NCBI GenBank assembly: GCA_035712285.1
Contig: DASTBA010000042.1
Location: 1-24,093, forward strand
Length of the DNA stretch: 24,093 nucleotides
From: CAMLHP01 sp035712285
Lineage (GTDB): Bacteria > Gemmatimonadota > Gemmatimonadetes > Gemmatimonadales > GWC2-71-9
Reading direction: 5' to 3'
Under the pieces are notes generated by a model. That model did not search any database. It was not told the DNA's origin and was given only the letters and a program-made list of their open reading frames with translations. This document shows positions 8,270 to 14,626 of this stretch, piece by piece; position 1 is the first letter of the stretch; every line of letters begins with the position of its first letter. The position numbers and the translations under genes are program-made.

Positions 8270-8665
8270 TTAAGGGGTCACCAGCTCGCCACCCCAGTCG
8301 GCGGGATCGCTGTCGGCGACCGATTGCGAGAAGGTCCAGCGGTGGCCGCCCACGTCCAGTGCCGAGTACTGCCGTTCGCCGAACGGATGGGTGGTGGGTT
8401 CGCTGACGACAGGGGCCCCGGCCGCCACCGCATGGCGGTAGTGCGCATCCACGTCGGCCACGGGCACCATGACCCGGCACCCCTCAGGACCAGGTCCTTC
8501 AACGACGACGATCGCGCCCGCACCGACGTGCAGCTGGATCCGATGCGCGCCGATGCGCAGCCGCACGGTGAACCCGAAGGCGTCGCAGAGCCAGCGCGCG
8601 GCGGCCGGCACGTCGGCGTAAGGGAGTTCCGGGATCACCGGGCCGGGCGGCATCGATCGGTTCAT
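8270..8665 (-). CDS. VOC (glyoxalase/bleomycin-resistance/dioxygenase fold) family protein
   Basis: 131 residues from ATG 8665 (ATG 8671 adds two). A single vicinal-oxygen-chelate module: VIPELPYADVPAAARWLCDAFGF opens the first beta-alpha-beta repeat; VMVPVADVDAHYRHAVAAGAPVVSEPTTHPFGERQYSALDVGGHRWTFSQS is the second, with the Tyr/Gly/His pattern of PhnB- or YdeR-like members. Possible activities are isomerase, dioxygenase or drug sequestration; none can be assigned. The start overlaps the stop of the VOC remnant upstream (ATGA), and the first codons lie inside a 78-bp sequence repeated at 13258-13335. This suggests it was once the second gene of a two-VOC cassette. Confidence 0.85.
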   Translation of the reverse strand: MNRSMPPGPVIPELPYADVPAAARWLCDAFGFTVRLRIGAHRIQLHVGAGAIVVVEGPGPEGCRVMVPVADVDAHYRHAVAAGAPVVSEPTTHPFGERQYSALDVGGHRWTFSQSVADSDPADWGGELVTP

Positions 8666-8723
8666 CGGCATTGCGCGGGTTGGCACGGCTCCTCCGTGGC
8701 TCGAGCCGCCAGCGGTCTGGCGA
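8646..8723. repeat. Direct repeat copy 1 (VOC cassette junction)
   Basis: 78 bp matching 13258-13335 in the same orientation, with about 7 mismatches counted by eye. On the minus strand it covers the last codons of a VOC gene (ARPLAA), the spacer with GGAGGA, and the first codons of the second VOC gene (MPMNR). Confidence 0.85.
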
Positions 8724-8772
8724 CGGCGTCCATGTACCACGCGACGCTCCGGTCAAGATCCTCGACAGTCTC
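8662..8772 (-). pseudogene. Internally deleted remnant of a VOC-family gene
   Basis: On the minus strand the frame reads ETVEDLDRSVAWYMDAV and then directly ARPLAA. The first part aligns with LTVKDLEKSIAWYTDVV near the N-terminus of the intact VOC protein at 13313-13726. The second part equals that protein's last six residues. About 100 residues between them are missing, and the old stop TGA is now CGA, so the frame continues to a TGA at 8662-8664 that overlaps the ATG of the next VOC gene. It lies between the cupin gene and the intact VOC gene. No start codon is evident. I infer an internal deletion after duplication. Confidence 0.7.
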
Positions 8773-8796
8773 CCGTGGCGGTGATGACGCGCGGGC

Positions 8797-9180
8797 TCAA
8801 TCCATGCACACCGTGAGCAGCATGTCACTCTCGATCGGGGCCTCGACCGAATGCGGCTCGGCCGGATCCAGCACGAGCACTCCGCCCGCGTCGAGGTGGT
8901 GCGACGTGTCGCCGGCGGCGACCTCCAGCTTGCCCCGAAGGCACTGAATTACCACGTGGCCAGGCGCGCGGTGATCCGGGAGCCGGCCGCCGGCATCGAA
9001 GGTGAACAGCACGATCCGGAGTCGCCCTCGATGGATCAGGCCTTCCTGCCGATGTCCGTCCCTGGCCGGGTGCGGCTCGGCCCGGAGCGCCCGCGCAAGC
9101 GCGGGAAGATCAAGCGACACGACCGGGCCCGTCAGCCGGTTGCTCGGGTGCGGTCTGAGCCGCCCGTCCGGTGCACTCAT
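8797..9180 (-). CDS. Cupin-domain protein
   Basis: 127-residue small beta-barrel protein. The core has the two cupin motifs: a first part with DHRAPGHVVIQCLRGKLEV and a second with GGVLVLDPAEPHSVEA. Both carry His residues where cupins bind a metal, though the Glu of the classic first motif is not clear. ATG 9180 is preferred to ATG 9198 because GGAGGAGAGG lies just ahead of it. Function could be sensing, isomerisation or dioxygenase chemistry; single-domain cupins of this size cannot be assigned by sequence alone. It reads away from the oxidase operon and towards the VOC remnant, so it may be the first gene of a cupin-VOC-VOC transcript. Confidence 0.8.
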   Translation of the reverse strand: MSAPDGRLRPHPSNRLTGPVVSLDLPALARALRAEPHPARDGHRQEGLIHRGRLRIVLFTFDAGGRLPDHRAPGHVVIQCLRGKLEVAAGDTSHHLDAGGVLVLDPAEPHSVEAPIESDMLLTVCMD

Positions 9181-9300
9181 GCTGGTCCTCTCCTCCATGC
9201 GCCCGCAATGTTTCGGAACCTGGACCCGCCGCGACGAACGTGCGGGAGCGACTCACCACGGCAATAATCGGGAACACATCCGCCGCGGGCAAGGGCACGG

Positions 9301-9329
9301 TTGACATCCTGTATGCATCGTGATAAGTC
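9301..9329 (+). promoter_or_regulatory. Candidate promoter of the heme-copper operon
   Basis: A perfect TTGACA lies at 9301-9306. TGATAAGTC at 9321-9329 provides a weak -10-like element about 15-17 bases downstream. It would give a leader of roughly 30 bases before ATG 9362. The -10 match is poor and sigma-factor preferences in this organism are unknown. Confidence 0.35.
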
Positions 9330-9361
9330 TGCCACGTCCCTCCCGCGAACCGGGGATCTTC

Positions 9362-9922
9362 ATGAATCTTCAGGATGTGATCTGGGGCATCGCCCTCGCC
9401 GGCATGGGGCTGGTGGCACTCGGCTTTCTCTACGTGATCATCCAGGCCGGCAAGCCGGCGGACGACGCCGCACGGGCGAAATCGGCGCGCACCGCACGCC
9501 AGTTGCAAGGGTGGCTGTTCGGGGCGCTGGTCGCGGTGTTCATCGTCGGGAGCTGGGCGACGCTCCGTCGCTTCCCGATCCCGCCGCAGCACAGTCCCCT
9601 CGACGTGCCGCAGGTCGTCGACATCGTCGGCCATCAGTGGTCGTGGCAGGTCAGGCCGGCCACGGTCACGGCTGGCCGCGCCGTCGAGTTCCGCGTCACC
9701 AGCACCGACGTGAACCACGGGCTCGCGATCTACGCGCCCGACGGGCACATCATCGCACAGACCCAGGCGATGCCGGGCTACACGAACAAGCTGCTCCACA
9801 CCTTCGCCGAGCCCGGCACCTACACACTGCAGTGCCTTGAATTCTGCGGGCTCGGGCACGTGCCCATGCACTCCACCTTCCAGGTGGTCCCCGCCACCGA
9901 AGCCGCGATCCAGGGGAGCTGA
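9362..9922 (+). CDS. norS: CuA-containing heme-copper oxidase/NO reductase subunit II (NorS-like)
   Basis: 186 residues. Receives electrons from a periplasmic donor through a binuclear CuA centre and passes them to subunit I. Two membrane helices (about 6-28 and 48-66) are followed by a cupredoxin domain outside the membrane. A full CuA ligand set is visible: His119 (TDVNHGLAIY), then C158-L-E160-F-C162-G-L-G-H166-V-P-M169. QWSW at 92-95 corresponds to the aromatic electron-entry region. ATG 9362 is the start; the upstream in-frame start at 9320 would extend it by 14 residues without support. It is followed two bases later by subunit I. The symbol is based on operon order and on subunit I lacking the active-site Tyr; a B-type oxidase subunit II is the alternative. 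Confidence 0.9.
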   Translation: MNLQDVIWGIALAGMGLVALGFLYVIIQAGKPADDAARAKSARTARQLQGWLFGALVAVFIVGSWATLRRFPIPPQHSPLDVPQVVDIVGHQWSWQVRPATVTAGRAVEFRVTSTDVNHGLAIYAPDGHIIAQTQAMPGYTNKLLHTFAEPGTYTLQCLEFCGLGHVPMHSTFQVVPATEAAIQGS

Positions 9923-9924
9923 CC

Positions 9925-11427
9925 ATGGCCACGCTCACACTGTATCCGCGGGACGAGCGCCTCGACGGTGGCAACCGCATCGCGTTCGACCTCTATGTGA
10001 TCACCGCGGTGGCGCTGTTCGTGGTGCTGATGCTGCTCGGGCTCACCATGCGCATGACGCAGGCCACCTGGCTTGGGGTGTCGCAGCCGATGTTCTACAA
10101 GCTGCTGTCGATGCACGGCGCGGGGATGGTCGGCACCATGGCGCTCATCACGACCGCCGTGATGTGGTTCTTCCTGCGCAAGTACGTGCACCTGCACCTC
10201 TGGGCCTTCGTCACCAACTACGTCCTGTTCATGCTCGGCGCGCTCTGCATCATCGCCTCGATCTTCGTCGGCGGCTACGGCGCGCTCTGGACCTTCCTGT
10301 ATCCGCTGCCGGTGTACGGCTCGGGCTTCTGGACCCCGCATGCCGCCGCGCTCTTCATGGTCGGCTACCTGCTGATCGGCGTCGGCAGCCTGCTGTTCTA
10401 CCTCGATGCGGCCGCGGCGATCATCAAGGTGCACGGGAACCTCGGACGGGCGCTCGGGCTGCAGTGGCTGTTCAAGGGCACCATCAACCCCGACCATCCC
10501 AAGGCGGTCGTGGCCAGCACCATGGTCATCATCGCCAACTCGCTCGGCATCCTCGCCGGCGCCGTGGTGCTGGTGATGAGCCTGATCAACATCTACGTCC
10601 CCGGGGTGAAGCTCGACGCGCTGGTGGCCAAGAACCTGATCTACTGGTTCGGGCACATGTACATCAACGCGACGATCTATATGGGGGTGATCGCGGTCTA
10701 CGAACTGCTGCCGAGGTACACCGGCAAGCCGTACCCGATCTCGCGGCCGTTCCTGTGGTCCTGGGCGGTGAGCACGCTGTTCGTGATCATCGTCTTCCCG
10801 CACCACCTGATGATGGACTTCGCGCAGCCGCGCTGGCTCACGGTCATCGGGCAGCTGGTGTCCTGGGGCGCCGGTTTCCCGGTGTTCGTCGTCACCGCCT
10901 ACGGCGCGCTCACCAACCTCTACCGCTCCAGCATCCACTGGAAGATGCCGTCCCGGCTCCTGGTGCTCTCGGTGTTCGGCTGGGCTGCCGGCATCGTGCC
11001 GGCCATCCTCGACGGCACCATCCGCAACAATCTCGTGATGCACAACACCCAGTGGGTGCCAGGCCACTTCCACTTCTACCTGCTGCTCGGCGTCCTGGCC
11101 ATGGCACTGGCGCTGACGTACCACGTGATCGGCAGCCGGGCGGGTACGGCGCCGAACAGCACGTCCGACGGCATGGGCTTCGTGATGTACTTCGTCGGCG
11201 GCCTGGTGTTCGTCTATGCATTCCTGGATGCCGGCCGCCTGAGCGTCGCGCGCCGCATGGCGCGGCACCTGCCTGGGTGGACCTTCACCGACAAGCTCGG
11301 CTCCGTCGGGGCAGCCCTGGTGGTGCTGGCCATGATCTACTTCGCGATCCGCGTCACCGTGGGCCTGCTCCGGCCGGCGCCGAATCCGGAGGCAGCCGTT
11401 GTCGGCGCTTCGGGCGCTGATCGCTAG
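9925..11427 (+). CDS. norY: Heme-copper oxidase superfamily subunit I, probable nitric oxide reductase (NorY-like)
   Basis: 500-residue polytopic catalytic subunit with about 12 membrane helices. Metal ligands are present: His64 (SMHGAGMVG, low-spin heme), CuB ligands His244 (WFGH) and His293-His294 (FPHHLMMDF), and His381/His383 (VPGHFHF) for the active-site and low-spin hemes. Aligned without gaps to the ba3 pattern GHPIVY, the position four residues after His244 is Asn248 (GHMYIN), not the Tyr that is cross-linked to CuB His in oxygen reductases. The Tyr is also missing in nitric oxide reductases. The CuA subunit precedes it and a SenC-like gene follows, as in norSY-senC-orf1 of ammonia oxidisers. 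GGGGAG precedes the start. A divergent B-family oxygen reductase with a relocated Tyr is the main alternative. The superfamily call is near certain; the NO-reductase call is inference. Confidence 0.9.
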   Translation: MATLTLYPRDERLDGGNRIAFDLYVITAVALFVVLMLLGLTMRMTQATWLGVSQPMFYKLLSMHGAGMVGTMALITTAVMWFFLRKYVHLHLWAFVTNYVLFMLGALCIIASIFVGGYGALWTFLYPLPVYGSGFWTPHAAALFMVGYLLIGVGSLLFYLDAAAAIIKVHGNLGRALGLQWLFKGTINPDHPKAVVASTMVIIANSLGILAGAVVLVMSLINIYVPGVKLDALVAKNLIYWFGHMYINATIYMGVIAVYELLPRYTGKPYPISRPFLWSWAVSTLFVIIVFPHHLMMDFAQPRWLTVIGQLVSWGAGFPVFVVTAYGALTNLYRSSIHWKMPSRLLVLSVFGWAAGIVPAILDGTIRNNLVMHNTQWVPGHFHFYLLLGVLAMALALTYHVIGSRAGTAPNSTSDGMGFVMYFVGGLVFVYAFLDAGRLSVARRMARHLPGWTFTDKLGSVGAALVVLAMIYFAIRVTVGLLRPAPNPEAAVVGASGADR

Positions 11428-12016
11428 TCTCCTCATCCTCGGGGCGGGCGTCGCGGCCCTCGCGCTCGCCACCGGCGGCTTCCGCGCATTCACGACTGAA
11501 ACCGCGCGCCGGCTCGATGTGCGCGCCCACCCGCGCACCGTGCCCGATGTCCCGCTCGAGACGGCGAATGGCCGGCACGTGCGCTTCGACAGCCTCCGCG
11601 GCCGCTGGCTCCTGGTGGATTTCGTCTACACGAGCTGTTTCACCTACTGCCCGGTGCAGGGCAGGGACTTCGCACGGCTGCAGGACCGCCTGGCCGGGCC
11701 GATCGATCGCGGACGCGCCCTGCTCCTCAGCATCAGCTTTGACCCGGCACGGGACGGTCCGGCCCGGCTTGCCGAGTACCAGCAGCATGCCGGCGATCGT
11801 GGCGCCGGCTGGATCGCCGCCCGGCCCACCGATGCCGGGGGCCTCGCCGCGCTCGTCCGCACCTTCGGCGTCACCGCGATTCCCGATGGCCAGGGCGGGT
11901 TCGTGCACAACGCCGCGATTGCGGTGGTCGACCCCGATGGGCGACTCGTCGCCATCATGGATTGGGACGATCCGCGTGCCGCCGCCCGGTACGTCGAGGC
12001 TCGGCTCGGCACTTGA
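11399..12016 (+). CDS. senC: SCO1/SenC-family copper chaperone
   Basis: 205-residue membrane-anchored thioredoxin-fold protein that delivers copper to, or reduces, the CuA site of subunit II. One N-terminal helix at about 5-25 is followed by the thioredoxin domain with CxxxC (TSCFTYCP, Cys80 and Cys84) and the distal copper ligand His170 (GGFVHNAAIAVVDPDG). It starts at TTG 11399, six bases after a perfect GGAGG, and overlaps the last 29 bases of subunit I. The unusual start is therefore well supported, and translation is probably coupled. Its place after a CuA/heme-copper pair fits assembly of that enzyme. Confidence 0.92.
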   Translation: MSALRALIASLLILGAGVAALALATGGFRAFTTETARRLDVRAHPRTVPDVPLETANGRHVRFDSLRGRWLLVDFVYTSCFTYCPVQGRDFARLQDRLAGPIDRGRALLLSISFDPARDGPARLAEYQQHAGDRGAGWIAARPTDAGGLAALVRTFGVTAIPDGQGGFVHNAAIAVVDPDGRLVAIMDWDDPRAAARYVEARLGT

Positions 12017-12588
12017 CCGTCACGCCAGGCGGTTGCGCACGAGCCGGGGCGCTGCTCTGGATCGTGCTGGTCATCCCGCCGATCCAGCATCTCCTGCAAT
12101 CCACGATGACCGGGCAGATGCTGGTGCAGCTTCCCCTGCTCACCGTGGCGGGCTGCCTGGCGGCGCGTGCAGTCCCGCAGCGCATCGCGATGGCGCTGGC
12201 ACGCTGGAACGCACAGGGAATCGCCGGACTGCTTCTCGCCTCGTTGGCCGGCGGACTGTGGATGCTGCCGAGGCTGATGGATGCGTCGGTGACCAGCGAA
12301 TGGATTGCGGTCGCGAAGTCCGCGAGCGTGCCGCTGCTGGTGGGCATGCCGCTGGCGCTCAGCTGGCCGCGGGCGGGATTTGTGGTGCGGGGAGTCTTCC
12401 TGCTCGAGTCGATCGCGACGGCGTTCCGGCTGGGCTGGCTCTATCTCGCCTCGCCCACGCGGCTCTGCAGCAACTATCTCCTCGATGATCAGCAGCTGCT
12501 GGGGCGGGCGCTCGTCGCAGTCGGCGTCGTGCTATGCCTCCTGCTCGGGTGGAAACTCGTGTGGGGACGGGTCCGCGTCGCGCCGTGA
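12013..12588 (+). CDS. Polytopic membrane protein at the end of the heme-copper operon (orf1-like)
   Basis: 191 residues from TTG 12013, which overlaps the stop of the SenC gene (TTGA). An upstream ATG at 11962 in the same frame would overlap it by 55 bases and is less likely. About five to six hydrophobic helices are visible (ALLWIVLVIPPIQHLLQ, MLVQLPLLTVAGCLAA, GIAGLLLASLAGGLWMLP, SVPLLVGMPLAL, VFLLESIATAFRLGWLYL, ALVAVGVVLCLLLGW). The IQHLLQ...MLVQLPLLTVAG segment faintly recalls CtaG-type oxidase assembly proteins, and a single His sits in the first helix region. Position suggests a role in copper or heme assembly or quality control of the enzyme. I do not recognise the family with certainty. 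Confidence 0.8.
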   Translation: MTVTPGGCARAGALLWIVLVIPPIQHLLQSTMTGQMLVQLPLLTVAGCLAARAVPQRIAMALARWNAQGIAGLLLASLAGGLWMLPRLMDASVTSEWIAVAKSASVPLLVGMPLALSWPRAGFVVRGVFLLESIATAFRLGWLYLASPTRLCSNYLLDDQQLLGRALVAVGVVLCLLLGWKLVWGRVRVAP

Positions 12589-12612
12589 CCCCTGGTGGCG
12601 AGCTGCCCGTGT

Positions 12613-13221
12613 TCAGGCGTGGGGTACGAAGGTGTAGACGCCCCGCAGCAACAGCTCCGCCCCCACCGCCGCGAGGATCAGCCCCATGAACCGCAGCAGG
12701 ATCCGTTGGGCGCGGGTGCCGACCAGGCGTTCAAGCCGTCCCGCCGACGCCAGCACGACCCAGATGACGGCGCCTACGATGACCACGGCGGCCAGCAGCG
12801 TCAGCATGGCGCGCCAGGATGTCGCATCCGAGGACAACGTGAGCACGGTGGCGATCGCGCCGGGGCCGGCGAGCAGCGGCATGGCCAGCGGTACGAGGAT
12901 CCGGTCGGCGGTCGCCTGCTGGTCCGTGTCATGCTGGACCCTGGTTGGCGCGCCGTAGAGCATTTCCAGTCCCATCAGCAGGATCACCAGCCCACCGGCG
13001 GCCTGCAGCGCCGGCATCGAGATGCCGAAGGCAGCCAGGATCGGCCGGCCGGCGAGTGCAGCCACGGCGAGTATGATCGCCGATGCCACCCCTGCCCTGA
13101 GCCCGGCGCGCGATCGCGCGGCGGGCGTGAGGCCTGCCGTGATGCCGAGGAAGACGGGCACGGCGCCCAGCGGGTCGGAGATGGCGAGAAGTGCGACAAC
13201 GTCCTGCAGCAGGCTGGTCAT
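12613..13221 (-). CDS. MarC-family integral membrane protein
   Basis: 202 residues from ATG 13221; a GTG at 13257 would add twelve. Six predicted membrane helices in the MarC (UPF0056) pattern: LLQDVVALLAISDPLGAVPVFLGITAG at the N-terminus with its conserved Asp-Pro, AGRPILAAFGISMPALQAAGGLVILLMGLEML in the middle, then PLAMPLLAGPGAIATVLTL, and a C-terminal RFMGLILAAVGAELLLRGV. The length is normal for the family. The family has no proven transport substrate, and the old link to multidrug resistance has not held. It converges on the heme-copper operon (24 bases apart) with no obvious hairpin between them. The GTG lies at the edge of the VOC repeat, so this gene may have been joined to the VOC cassette by rearrangement. 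Confidence 0.9.
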   Translation of the reverse strand: MTSLLQDVVALLAISDPLGAVPVFLGITAGLTPAARSRAGLRAGVASAIILAVAALAGRPILAAFGISMPALQAAGGLVILLMGLEMLYGAPTRVQHDTDQQATADRILVPLAMPLLAGPGAIATVLTLSSDATSWRAMLTLLAAVVIVGAVIWVVLASAGRLERLVGTRAQRILLRFMGLILAAVGAELLLRGVYTFVPHA

Positions 13222-13257
13222 GTGGATGCCGAAGTGATCGGCCACAACGCCGAGCAC

Positions 13258-13335
13258 GGCGGCAGCGGTCGGTTCATCGGCATCGCGCGGGTCGGCACGG
13301 ATCCTCCGTGGCTCAAGCCGCCAGCGGCCTGGCGA
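13258..13335. repeat. Direct repeat copy 2 (VOC cassette junction)
   Basis: Matches 8646-8723. Here the minus strand contains the true end of the VOC gene (ARPLAA then TGA), the spacer, and an orphan start MPMNR (ATGs at 13283 and 13277). No VOC gene follows the orphan start; the MarC gene follows instead. Confidence 0.85.
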
Positions 13336-13726
13336 TGACCCACTGGAAGCCGTCAGGATCGCGCACCCGGAAGACGCGCGCGCCCCACGGCATGTCCTCC
13401 GGCTCCGAGTCGAGCGTCCATCCGTGGGCCTTGATGCGCCGGGCGAGGGCGTCGATGTCCTGATCGGTGGGGATATAGAAGGACATGCCCTGGCCCTTCA
13501 CCCGGTCCCAGCCCTTGGCGCCGTCGTCGCGGTTGAGAATGAGGGCCACCTGGCCGGCCTGGACGGCAACCCCACGAAGCGTGCCGTCCCGCTCGATCCG
13601 GCGGCTGATGGAAAAGCCGACGACATCGGTATACCAGGCGATACTCTTCTCGAGGTCCTTGACGGTGAGTGAGGCCTGAAGGGACTTCCCCTCCAGCTGT
13701 GCTTCGGTCATGAGTGTATCGGTCAC
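13313..13726 (-). CDS. VOC (glyoxalase/bleomycin-resistance/dioxygenase fold) family protein
   Basis: 137 residues. GTG 13726 is six bases after GGAGAG; an in-frame ATG at 13711 is the alternative. Vicinal-oxygen-chelate fold: SLTVKDLEKSIAWYTDVVGF opens the first module; the second contains FYIPTDQDIDALARRIKAHGWTL and closes with FRVRDPDGFQWVIARP, the DPDG motif typical of the family. Ligand and reaction are unknown. It lies 18 bases downstream of the alpha/beta hydrolase gene on the same strand, so the two are probably co-transcribed. It is the intact relative of the remnant at 8662-8772. Confidence 0.88.
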   Translation of the reverse strand: MTDTLMTEAQLEGKSLQASLTVKDLEKSIAWYTDVVGFSISRRIERDGTLRGVAVQAGQVALILNRDDGAKGWDRVKGQGMSFYIPTDQDIDALARRIKAHGWTLDSEPEDMPWGARVFRVRDPDGFQWVIARPLAA

Positions 13727-13744
13727 GTGGATCTCTCCGGTTTC

Positions 13745-14626
13745 CTAGTGGTTCATGGTGAGAAAGGCGAGCAGCGCCTCGTTGACGGCTGCCGGCTGCT
13801 CGAGATTGACCAGGTGGCCCGCGTCGGGTACGACCAGCCGCCGGGCCTCCGGAACACGATGCTCGACGGCGTCCGCGATGGCAAGCATGTCCGGATCGTC
13901 TGATTCTCCGTTGATGGCCAGCGTGGGGACGGCGACCGACTCCAGCCGCCCGAACGCCGCCGGCGTCGCCGCAACGGGCATGAGCCGGGGGTCGGCGAAC
14001 TGCCGGCAGGGGCAGTCGGCGATGATCGTCCGCACCGTCGTGGCGACTGCCGCGCTGTCGTGCACCGGTACCACGAGGGGGTCACGGAGCCAGAGCGCCT
14101 TGGCGGAGTCGAGATTGCCGGCACGCCCCGCGCCGAACACGGGCGCGAAGCGCTCACCAAAGTGCGGATGCGGGAAGCCGTTGATGTTCCCGGCGATCAG
14201 CACGAGGCTGGCGACGCGGTCCGGATGCGTGAGGGCGAAGTCCACCGCGATGGCGCCGCCCATCGACATGCCGACCAGGCGTGCGCGGCGAATGTGGAGG
14301 TGCTGCATGAGCCCGAGCAGGTCGGCGACGGGGTCGTGTCCTGCCTGTGCAGGATCCGATTGGCCGAACCCGCGCACGTCATAGCGCACCACGCGGAAAT
14401 GCCGGCTCAGCGCATCCACCTGCGGTGCCCACATGCGGTGGTCGAGCGAGAGGCCGTGGATCAGGATGACGGCGGGGCCGTGCCCGGACTGCTCGTAGTA
14501 CAGGCGCGCTCCGCCAACGGAGGCCCAGTGGCCACCCTGGGCGATGGCGCCTGGCGGAGTCGGCACCGCAAACAGGAAGCCCACGGCCATGGTCAGGCGA
14601 GTCAACGTCATGGAGGACGGCCTCAC
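13745..14626 (-). CDS. Secreted alpha/beta hydrolase
   Basis: 293 residues. Hydrolyses an ester, lactone or amide of unknown identity outside the cytoplasm: an N-terminal signal peptide ends near GAIAQGG. Alpha/beta-hydrolase landmarks are the oxyanion-hole HGLSLD (about 57-62), RYDVRGFGQSD, nucleophile elbow GMSMGG (Ser121), acid Asp in NGESDDPD, and catalytic His in PDAGHLVNLEQP. The overall pattern is closest to 3-oxoadipate enol-lactonase or BioH-like members. The GTG start at 14626 overlaps the stop of the upstream hydrolase gene (GTGA), so the two are coupled; ATG 14611 is an alternative start. Confidence 0.9.
   Translation of the reverse strand: MRPSSMTLTRLTMAVGFLFAVPTPPGAIAQGGHWASVGGARLYYEQSGHGPAVILIHGLSLDHRMWAPQVDALSRHFRVVRYDVRGFGQSDPAQAGHDPVADLLGLMQHLHIRRARLVGMSMGGAIAVDFALTHPDRVASLVLIAGNINGFPHPHFGERFAPVFGAGRAGNLDSAKALWLRDPLVVPVHDSAAVATTVRTIIADCPCRQFADPRLMPVAATPAAFGRLESVAVPTLAINGESDDPDMLAIADAVEHRVPEARRLVVPDAGHLVNLEQPAAVNEALLAFLTMNH

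Noticed and set aside
9301..9329. NO-responsive NsrR or NnrR/DNR operator before the NorS-like gene
   Set aside because: ATGCAT lies between the promoter elements, but there is no convincing dyad such as TTG-N8-CAA or a full NsrR site; six bases are not evidence.
9820..11538. 572-residue open frame on the minus strand opposite subunit I
   Set aside because: Composition is dominated by His, Glu, Asp, Arg and Gln with no motif, as expected for the antisense of a high-GC gene. The + strand subunit I has all its metal ligands.
8646..13335. The 78-bp repeat as the ends of an insertion sequence or composite transposon
   Set aside because: The copies are direct, contain VOC coding ends and have no transposase between them; paralogous VOC genes explain them.
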